64,000 bases of DNA from contig OZ026606.1 in the NCBI GenBank assembly GCA_964020085.1, positions 23,392,573 through 23,456,572 on the forward strand, given 5' to 3'. Source of the DNA: Micromussa lordhowensis. Its lineage: Eukaryota; Cnidaria; Anthozoa; Scleractinia; Lobophylliidae. The translations under genes were made by a program, and so were the position numbers. Below the pieces are notes generated by a model that ran no database searches, was not told where the DNA came from, and saw nothing but the letters and a program-made list of their open reading frames with translations. The first letter of the stretch is position 1. Every line of letters begins with the position of its first letter. This document shows, in pieces, positions 55,141 through 64,000 of the stretch.

Positions 55141-57303
55141 TAACTAGCGTTACATGCCGGCCAAGTGTACCAGAGAAATATGACTACATAACTACTGTGC
55201 AGCGGCTGAAGGTCGTGCAAAGAATGGCTATGTTTTTTGTTCCTGATATGATATATACGATATATATTCCAGAAAGTATTTAAAAATTACACTCACAGTA
55301 AAGTGAAATTGGTTGAATAAATTGAAAGTACACATCTGCAACTTGCTGCAAACATTTTCTGCACTTTCCAGCCGTTAATACTAACACACTTTATCAAGGA
55401 TGTTATAATATCGAAATTGCACAAACGCCCAGTCACTGTTAATCAAGTCTTGGTCATCTTCGTGACACAATAGCAACGATACAAATTACACTTTACTCTA
55501 GCTTTAAGTGTTTATATTGCAAAAACAAACTTTTGATCATAAAACTGTGATTAGCGTGATAAAGTAGGTACGGCTCAGAGCCACCTTAAATCAGTTTAGC
55601 AAATTTAAAATGGTCTGAACCTTACCTAACGAATTTTTTTTAACTCTTAATTATAGCTTAAGGAAACAAAAGCTTATTTACTCATACCCTACTTTGAACA
55701 AGAACTTATGGCAAAAAGCTCAAGATAATTTTGGTCGGCCACAGTAAATCTTCGTAGTCCATATTTCTTGTCAAAGTACCATAGAATTATGTCTATCATG
55801 TCCTATCTTTAACCCTGAAAAAAAAGCTTGACTACATCCTACACTAAGCAATTGATCTATTCATTCCAGTTCATTTCGGTGCAACTTACTACTTGTTATA
55901 TATCTATGCAATAACAATTAAGATAATATGAATATTTTCTTTCATACTCTGCTTTCCTGAATGTTTATCGTTTGAAAGAGGCTGTGTCACAACGCATCTT
56001 TGATTGTTAAGCCTTCATTGAAAATGAAATATGCATTAGCCACTAGAAGCCAAAGGATAGGTTGTATACGAAAATAAAACTAAGTAAAATGAAAAAAAAA
56101 ACAACAAACAAGCAAAAGAAAAACTCCTGTTTTTGTTACAGAATTAAAGTGGAGTCAAAAAGGAATGTGAGCCAGGGGTATAATTGTTGGTTCAGTATCC
56201 GTCTCTTCCCCTCTCTCTTGATGTATCAATTTCCTGACAGAGGGTAGATCAGATCTGCATATATACACGCGCTTATTGTGGCCCTGAGTTAAATGCACCA
56301 AATTGTGCAGTGGATTGTGGGCGGAGAGTAGGGCATAACATGAGGAAAGCTTTTGCATTAAAGGGTTTAAACTTGGAGCGCTCCGTACGGAGGCAGTTAT
56401 TGCTAGATGACACGACATGCCGGAGGTGTCTCCAAATGGGAAAAAAAAATTATTGATTACCCACGTTGCGTTTACACAGCCCCTTCGATTAACACTAATC
56501 GTAAAAAATGCTTATTGCAAAATAAAGTAAAATACTAGTAAGCGGATACAATAGAGTTGCAGTTCTAATTCCGTATTCTTAGCCTTTTGTAGGTATTGGT
56601 TAATAGTATCACCAGAACCAGGCACTCTCCACAGCAAACTCGGGATATGATACATGCAGGTGCCAAAACTACTATTTCATCAAGCCTCTCACTCGGAACG
56701 GTGTTCTTTTATGTTCATCCTTTGCGGTGTTCTTAATGTGCCGTACCTGCTGATATTTTTCGGGTGTGATTAAGGCTCGAAAAAAAAGTGTGAAAACAAA
56801 TTCCAAATTTAACTTGACAACTGTAAATAACACCATTATACAGTGATAAACTTTAAGTTGTGTCTATCAACATTGTAACTGACAACGGGAAACACGCCTG
56901 TTCGACAGGTGGGGCAAAGTGGACATTTTAGCTAGTTTTCACTGACAAGTAGCCTCACTTCCTACTTTGAATGATGTTTTTGTTTAGTCAACAGGCACAC
57001 TCAAGTATTTTTCTTTTGTTCACGACGAGTCCAGAAATATGTCAAAAGCTAGAATTCTAAAATATTCGCCCGCGTGTATTCACTTTGATCTAAGCTGCAT
57101 TGAAAGGATTTAGGACTTAAATCGATTTAGCATCTGCTCTCCTTATTATGGCTTACAAAGAAAATCTTAATTCCTTAGGTCAAATCACTAATATTTATTT
57201 GAATATACCTCCTAAAATACCAAACACGTGCTTAGAATCCCACCTCTTTAAGTCTACTATTGTCGTCCCATTTTAATCATTGGCCATTGCCAAATTTAAG
57301 TAA
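55141..57303. other. Intergenic DNA with nothing recognised
   Basis: AT-rich. Only GGCTCAGAGCCACCTTAA near 55570, an end of the TTAAGGTGGCTC family, stands out. It separates gene A's 3' end from gene B's promoter side. Confidence 0.5.
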
Positions 57304-57309
57304 TTTATT
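57304..57309 (-). other. Candidate polyadenylation signal of gene A
   Basis: AATAAA on minus, about 190 nt beyond the stop codon at 57501. Confidence 0.4.
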
Positions 57310-57500
57310 TAGTGTTTGGTTGTTTCTTAGCACCCCTCATTCAAGAGACTAAATGTCAGTCAGAAAACACATATTAGAAATAACTGCCTGCAAAATGGTT
57401 ACAACAAAATGCTGTTTGAGAAGTACAATAGCACACACACTCCAATTTTCATTTTTTTTAAATTTTAAAGCGAGACAAAATTTTACCGATAATGGTATTG

Positions 57501-57787
57501 TCACTGAAAAGTGATCAAGTATTCGGGATAACACTGCCAGTCGTAAAACACGACAAAGATTTGCGGTTTAGCAACATTATCCACCACGCTATCATAGGTG
57601 TCTGTTGGATCGCTTGGGTTCTTTGCAGGAGGTGTAAGAATGCCCTGTTTTCCAACTGTGTACTCACCAACCAGGACTCTAGTGAGGTACATGAATCGGC
57701 ATCCGTTAGCATCTGGCGGTGAGTACGTGGACCTGGCTGAATAGGAGGCATCTAAAGCAAAGTACACGCCATTTCCGTACATGGTCG
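57501..57787 (-). CDS. PARP14: Gene A terminal exon: PARP domain, C-terminal half
   Basis: Acceptor tttaag|cgacc. [50 protein letters not shown], stop at 57501-57503. Minus-strand AATAAA at 57304-57309. Confidence 0.94.
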
Positions 57788-60700
57788 CTTAAAAAAGAAA
57801 ACAAGCTAACAGTCAGTGGAAAACTAACGACTTTGATAACATTTAATGACATCTATTCTCATCGCAAACAAATCCAACATTCGTAGCTGAACCTGTATGC
57901 ACGACGACTGAAGGCAGCACTGAATCTGTGCAAAAGCCTTAGCTACATTCGGTCTCAAAATGGTCTTTAGAGCTGGATGAGGCTTCATGCTTTTCAGTAT
58001 ATAACACACATGCTCCTTTAACGTTTACTGGCTACAACACATGCAGCTCACACAGCTCAAGAAACGAATGAAAAAATAATCATCCAGATCCAAAGGGGAT
58101 TGCGGTGAGAAGGTGGGCTGGTTATAGAGATTGACGAGTGGTTCAGTTATAGTGATTGACTTAAATTCCGTCCCGGCATTCATGGCTCAAATCCTCCTCT
58201 ATCACAACACTAATAGGCTTCGTTCACGGTTTTCCGAGGTTTCACTCCTCGGCCGAGCTCTGAAAATAGCCAGGCTGGTTAGCTTCTATCATCCAGTATT
58301 CGTATAAGTTCGCATTTAATTTGGAATTTTTGTTTGTTCCTTCGCAGGTTATCTTCGACTAGCGCACTAATGCTAAATCCACCAATGACTAAACAATCAT
58401 TAAACTGATTTTCCCTACTTAATTATTGACAGAGTTAGGTCAGACCGGAAGATGAAATGTTTCGCCATCGGTCAGAACGCACGTAGTTCGTCAAAGTAAG
58501 CGTGCACTGAGCACTGAACATGCCGCTTTTAAAATGCTTCGTTTCAGAACAAAGAAAATGTTCTGTGAACTCACTGCTAGCCACTTGGGCAGAATAATAC
58601 CAATTATGTCTTTCTGCTCAATTGGAAGCCAGCATCCCGAGAGCTTTTGAAACTGGCGTACTAAAGATTCGTCGCTTTCTCCCCAACTTTTCTTTGCCGC
58701 TTTTCCGGTGCTGGCGTTACGACTTTCCCTTGCTCCTCTCCCCTTCCTAACTAACACTGTGTCTCCGAGGAGGTATCACTTCGTGGCATGCGGCTGAATG
58801 GGTCGTTTTGTATGGTTTTCGAAGGAAATAGCGCGCAAGGTGTACCGGCCATATGATAGTTTATGTTATTCAAGGCTCCTATTTTCCTTTTTCCTTACAT
58901 GCACTGTGATATCAAAGGGCTTTTGGAGGAAGAAAAATTTAGGTAAAACAACAAACTGAACTGGGTTCAATAAGTTAAAGCCATGCATTGATGACAGGTT
59001 TATTCTTACGGGAGTCAGTTTCTCTTACCATTCCCGGTAATTAAAATTTGTCACATGTCAATTTCAATTTTTAACTTACCCTTCTGCCAGCTATAACTTC
59101 TGTTGAAGCCTTTATGATTTATATGTATGCAGTTATTGCCTGGGGTTCCGTGAAAAAGGTATTTCTCATTACTTCCCTTTCTTTCGTCCATCTGCTGCTT
59201 TCGGATTGCATACGTTCCATAGAGGACTGGATTTTGGACTCGCTCTATCTTGACAATTGTGTTACCGCAAGTTTGATGGAATCTAGTCTGGACATCCTGG
59301 TATTCTTTTGCATCTCGTGAAGGATCCAGTTGATAAAGATGTACGGTCTTTTCATTACCCTGCGGATCTTTCGGTTGAGGAGTCCAGTGATCTGGTACTT
59401 GGACACCTGTAGTGGAATTTAATATTTTTGTTAGATCAGCTCTCGTTCACTGCATAACAAGGGTATATTCAATGCAACACCAAAAAAAGCTTTGTTGCGT
59501 AAATTCACGAACGCAAAGTAAAAATTGTCAAGAATTCTTAAGAATCCGTGTTGTAACCAGTCTATGATAGACAAGCAGCCCATTTTGTAGGACTACCCAT
59601 TAAAGAGTAACTTAAGACTATACCTGGCAACTTGGATTATGAACAACTTTATTACCTTTGCTAAGATCAACTCTTTGCACTTTGGTGATATTTCCATCTT
59701 GGTCTTTCTCCTGCATTGTCTTGAAATTAATTTCGCATACGCCTCCTTCCTCTGAAGGAATTATCACTGCAGTTTTCTTGTCGTGATAGGCCAGCTCAAT
59801 CTTGGCGTTTACGTGGCTTTCGTAGTGAACCAAGTCAGTGCCATCCCTATACATCCACTGGATATCCTTCGACAGCGCCTCAGCTCGTTTACGTTCGTGC
59901 TGCTCTTCTCGTATTTGAGACAACATTTTGTGAATCTCCCCCAAAACGTTGACAATATCATCAGGTTGTCCACTCACCACAACGCGTCCCACCATTTCCT
60001 CCACCGATACTGAAACATCGTATCGTTGTTCAAGGGTGTGGATTTTTCTTAAATGTCCTTGGGAAAAAAATCTGATCGCGTCATCCTCAATAGGTTTTTT
60101 TGCTGACTTTTCTTTCATAAGGTCACTGATTTCGGTCATTGCTCCGCGAAGGTCCTCTTTGCTACCAGCAAAGATCACAAGGTCAATGTCTTTGTTGTAA
60201 TCATTTAGTGGGCTTTTATCAGTTGGGGCATCTTTATCTGAATCCGTGAAACCAAGCCAACCTCCAAATTTTGAAACAAATCGCTGAATGATTCCAGATT
60301 TGTCAGGGTTCGTTTCTCCGGACGCTTCTTTTATTGCCAAACGAACTTCTTTAATCATCTGTGTTTGGAAAACAATCATCTTGATAAGCTGCAAGGAAGT
60401 GGGTTGCTTGTCACTGAAGTCACGAATCGCGAACAACATTGTGTCGGTACAGGACTTCGCAGAAATTCTAAGGTTACCAGTTCCAATGGCAGGGAATGAA
60501 ATGGATGAAATGCCCATTTTCTCGGCCTTCTGAAGACACTTCATTACCGACACTTTGATGCTTCTGGAGTTCATGGGATCTGGAGGGACTATATGGAAGA
60601 TGAATGTTGCTCCCAAATTACCTGCCCCTGTGACAACAACAGAACCTGGACGTTGATGGCCTAGGCTAGAGCACTCTCTCTGAATGGAGTCTCCTCCTGA

Positions 60701-63459
60701 CTTTAGAACAGCTGCACCTGCACCTCCCCTCTTCATATCTAGCTCAGGGTTAGATATGATGACGATGGCATCTGTGGTCTCTTTTGTGACATCGCCAGGT
60801 TGGACTTGGAAGCACAGTGTTCCCACGTTTGTTTCAAAGTGATCTGGGTTTCGTTCTCGTACTGGAGAAAAGGTGGCGGTATGAGATGACGATGCCTCAG
60901 TATGTGCTTTCTTTCTAACCGGAATTGGAAGGTTTTTCTCGCTCCTCTTTTTCAACTCTGCTTCGAACGCCTGGACGGTCGGATGATCTTGATCGTATAG
61001 AACAAACCTGACTTCTTTGAGTGAAGTGGCAGGATTCTTCTGGTTGAACGATATAACCTCATCAAAATAAATTTTGGCAACTTCAGCACGAGGAAATTGA
61101 AGGGTACCAGTCCCAATGGCAGGAAATGCAATGGAAACCATTCTCATTCTCGTAGCTTTTTGCAGGCATTTTGTGAGTAGCCTCTCCAGAACCTGTGAAC
61201 ACAGAACACCACTATTCAGTAATTTAGTTGGTACTTAGATCTGACTACGAGATCAATTATGAGATCTAGTATTACTGGGGGCATTTTTTTCTTAGTTAGC
61301 GGGACCCAGTTGATTTCAGTCCTGTCAGCACTGAAGAGCTTTTATGTAAATATTCGCTCATTATCATTATTCTCCAGCTACGTTCCCTACACAGCGCATA
61401 AAAAAAACGAGATTAAAAAAACTTCCGATGGCCAAAGGAGCTTTCATCGCTTTTTTTTACTGAAAGTACAAATTATCTTGATAGCAAATGGAAGCTCAAG
61501 AGGATAATATACTAATATAAGAACAACAACAAAGGAGCAAAAAAATTGGAAGAAATAAGGAGAGGTCGTCTGTAGAGGAATAAATCGCGAAGATGGCGTC
61601 ACTAGCCAGTCTCCGAAATGAATGGAGCTGGCGATGTCAGTCGGAAAATTTCTAAGCATCGCACAGATCACGGCATTCTGGTGCAGTCAAGCTGAAAGAT
61701 CATGAAGATCTTTGAAAGCTCGTAATAAACACTAGCCAACGATAACCAAGGTAACTCCGATTCGGAATAAGGACACAAAGGTAAATTCTTGGCTACATGG
61801 CACTTGATTCGAAATAACATTTAAAAAAATTAACTGGAACTTCCACAATGTTTGCATTGATTTGACAGCAAAGTAGCTAAGCCTGTTCACAGCCGTTGTT
61901 GTTAGAGCCCTTTGAATTCGCGCTCGTTCAAAGCTTTTTACTTTATTCGCGCCCTCGACGATATTGGATGAAATAGGTCTGTGAACAAACTATTAAAGTG
62001 CCCCTGTGATCAAAAAAATCACTTCCTTTTTTTCTTGAGATTCTGAAAGTGTGTCTGCTTAACACTTGACTGGCAAAATTCTGACCTTTCATTTTTATCC
62101 AAAGGCCGTTTACTTTGAGTGCAAGTTTTGGATTTCACGATCCGCCATTACTCACGTTCAAACCTGAACGATTTGACATCAGAGGGTTGGATCCGGGAAA
62201 AGTGACGTCAAAGGCTCACCAGCTTAAAATTTCAGCGTGTGAACGCAGCTTATTATGTATGCAAATTGCGATTTTAAAAGTGTGAAAACTCCCGTGCTGC
62301 ATATTAATTCTGCAGCGTACACACGCATTGCATTCTTAAACTAGTGAGCCTTTTACGTCATTTTCTCCTCGATCCAGCTCTCTCAAGAACATAAATTTAG
62401 TAATGGCGGATCATTAAATAGGAAAGTTCCAGTTAAAATAAACAGGTGCCTTTTTTAAATCAAGGATTAAAACTCGGGTCACTTAGTGTTTAGTTAACAT
62501 AGTTTTGAAATCCAAAGGAAAAAAATAATTTATTTTTTGTCACAGGGGCACTTTAAGGTGGCTCAAAACAGTTTCCAACACTTAGATTTGGATGAGTCAT
62601 TATAACCATTCTTTGTCACTTTATGCTACAATCATGGCATCAAATAACTGAGCAATCATTGGTAAACACATTGGTATCATTTTCGTGACACAATACGTTA
62701 CCATAGCAACAGTATAACCTCCTAAAAACACCCTTAATTGCAGCTTTAGGGGCTTATATTTCAAAAACGGCACGGTGAAATTTTTTTATATTATCAACTT
62801 TTGATAAGCATGATAAGATGCAACTTTTGGCAAAGTTTAAAAAAATTCTGTACATGGGGTTCAGAGCCACCTTAATTTTTCGAAAATTTAAGGTGGCTCT
62901 GAACCCCATGTACAGAATTTTTTTTAATTTTGCCAAAAGTTGCATCTTAACATGCTTATCAAAAGTTGATAATATAAAAAAATTTCACCGTGCCGTTTCT
63001 GAAATATAAGCCCCTAAAGCTGCAATTAAGGGTGTTTTTAGGAGGTTATACTGTTGCTATGGTAATGTATTGTGTCACGAAAATGGTACCAACGTTTTTA
63101 CCAATGATCGGGCAGTTTTTTGATACCATGATTGTAGCATCAAGTGATAAAGAATGGTTATAACGACCCATGCAAATATAAGTGCTGGAAACTGTTTTGA
63201 GCCACCTTAAGTAATCATGATAATTCTGCTTTACCTTTTTGCCCTTTCCATTGTCCCACTCAGAGCAGATGGCAAAGATGACTGCCTTGCATTTTAGATT
63301 TCCCGGTTGGCTGTTCACAGCAATGTCGCCGACAGCCACATGCCCTATATTTGTACATTCCTGCTGTAAGCTTGGTCCAGCAGCTTGGCTTAGCGCCCTT
63401 GCACAAGGATTCTGCGTCAAGTTCAGATTCGATGCCGCTGTACCGACTAAAACGTCCGC
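57501..63459 (-). CDS. PARP14: Gene A: second PARP14-like gene, 3' part (macro 2, macro 3, WWE, PARP); 5' part outside window
   Basis: Four exons join in phase: 63459-63235, 61192-59656, 59406-59080, 57787-57501 (2376 nt, 791 aa). Domains: macro 2 (split across the first two exons), macro 3, KH-like unit, WWE, PARP. Triad H ([10 protein letters not shown]), Y ([11 protein letters not shown]), I (PQIFVVFYD), so mono-ADP-ribosyltransferase by family rule. It is a tandem paralogue of gene B with matched exon lengths (225/225, 1537/1504, 327/318, 287/287) and identical phases. The acceptor at 63459 is in phase 0, so upstream exons with RRMs and macro 1 should lie to the right of 64000. Conserved catalytic residues and absence of stops argue that it is functional. 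Confidence 0.92.
59080..59406 (-). CDS. PARP14: Gene A exon (n-1): PARP domain, N-terminal half
   Basis: [11 protein letters not shown] starts the domain; [20 protein letters not shown] holds the triad His. Phase 1 both ends. Confidence 0.94.
59656..61192 (-). CDS. PARP14: Gene A exon (n-2): rest of macro 2, macro 3, KH-like, WWE
   Basis: Acceptor ttcacag|gttctg, donor caaag|gtaata. [15 protein letters not shown] (macro 2), [20 protein letters not shown] with [11 protein letters not shown] and [13 protein letters not shown] (macro 3), then [20 protein letters not shown] (WWE). Confidence 0.93.
61993..62556. mobile_element. TTAA-bounded element, family b (copy 2)
   Basis: Same termini as 930-1466, opposite orientation, 564 bp. 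Its right TTAA (62553-62556) is also the left TTAA of the palindromic element that follows. Intronic in gene A. Confidence 0.72.
62553..63210. mobile_element. 658-bp palindrome: two 323-bp TTAA-bounded copies head to head
   Basis: Arms 62553-62875 and 62888-63210 are reverse complements over nearly their whole length, each starting and ending TTAA with GGTGGCTC inside, around a 12-bp centre (tttttcgaaaat). It lies in the intron that splits macro 2 of gene A and ends 24 bp from the exon at 63235. A diverged fragment of the family sits at about 18930-19080. Confidence 0.8.
63235..63459 (-). CDS. PARP14: Gene A exon (n-3): macro domain 2, N-terminal part
   Basis: Acceptor cttccag|gcggac, donor aaaaag|gtaaag, phase 0 both ends. 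[49 protein letters not shown]. Confidence 0.92.
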
Positions 63460-64000
63460 CTGGAAGATGAAACGGAAGTGTTTGTTGGCAGAGGACCAAA
63501 TATTGAAGAATGAAAGATAAAAGCTAAGTACTTTCTTAGTCTCGTTTTCAAATAGTGCATATCTAACCTGTTAAGTATAATGATACAATCGAGTTATGGA
63601 AAGACGGTTGGAAGTTTCGGAAAACGATCGAGAAATGCTTAGGGGACAGAAGCCGTATACTGACAGGAAAGTATACAGAAAAATCACTCAGTTGTCGGAA
63701 CTGTTAAAATGAAAATTCTCTTTGCTGCCCCAATATATTGATCGATAGTCATTTGAAATTTCGGCCCACTTTTTATAGCGAAGTAATCAAAATTTCGTCC
63801 GGAAACGTCCCGTATTTTCAATTTTATTTCCATCACCTTTGCACTGCTGCTTGCATTGAGCAGAAGTACGCTTTTAGCGCTTTCTTAAGCCCCGGCCATT
63901 TCAACACAACCCCGCAACATTTCAACACAATATATCGCAACATTGTTGGGCGCAACACATACAAATTGATAAGACATGCTTATAATGAATAGCTTTTGAT

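Overview
The window reads as nuclear DNA of an invertebrate animal, most likely a cnidarian such as a stony coral or sea anemone. It is AT-rich, its genes are split by GT-AG introns, and it is dense with small inverted-repeat elements, tRNA-derived SINEs and Penelope/LINE remnants. No gene is long enough in a single frame to suggest bacteria or a virus. The organism call is inference; the exon structure is read directly.

The window holds a cluster of ADP-ribosylation and ubiquitin genes of the PARP14 / DTX3L type. From left to right: (X) the first exon of a minus-strand gene with a PARP14/DTX3L-type RRM (1604-1823), running off the left edge; (1) a complete plus-strand seven-exon gene (2272-25536, about 800 aa) coding for RRM, KH-like region, macro domain, RING finger and Deltex C-terminal (DTC) domain; (C) a plus-strand gene (about 27583-37269) whose 3' exons code for RING and DTC and whose upstream exon codes for a TRIM-type coiled coil and filamin repeat, with two reading-frame breaks; (B) a complete minus-strand eleven-exon PARP14-like gene (52420-38133, about 1973 aa) with five RRM-like modules, a long KH-like region, three macro domains, WWE and PARP catalytic domain; (A) the 3' half of a second PARP14-like gene (63459-57501, minus), whose 5' part lies past the right edge. 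Genes X and 1 are head to head, 448 bp apart between ATGs. C and B are tail to tail. B and A are tandem paralogues.

All exon junctions below agree in phase, and exon lengths match between paralogues (222-268-70 nt for RING-DTC in genes 1 and C; 225 and 287 nt for matching exons of B and A). This makes the models strong without transcript data. Together the genes would supply mono-ADP-ribosyltransferases (H-Y-I triads), ADP-ribose readers or erasers (macro, WWE) and E3 ligases whose DTC domain binds ADP-ribose or NAD+. In vertebrates PARP9, DTX3L, PARP15 and PARP14 are neighbours and interferon-induced. The X/1 intergenic region has ISRE-like, kappaB-like and GAS-like motifs, and the gene B upstream region repeats the same 12-bp ISRE-like motif, so an immune-inducible cluster is a reasonable hypothesis.

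Introns and intergenic DNA are mostly mobile-element debris: a 3.1-kb foldback element, a roughly 5-kb GATC-rich inverted-repeat element, several families of TTAA-bounded inverted-repeat elements, a 658-bp palindrome, hairpin MITEs, SINEs, a LINE 3' end and Penelope-like remnants. Large parts (for example 55-57 kb and 31.4-33.9 kb) show nothing I can name.
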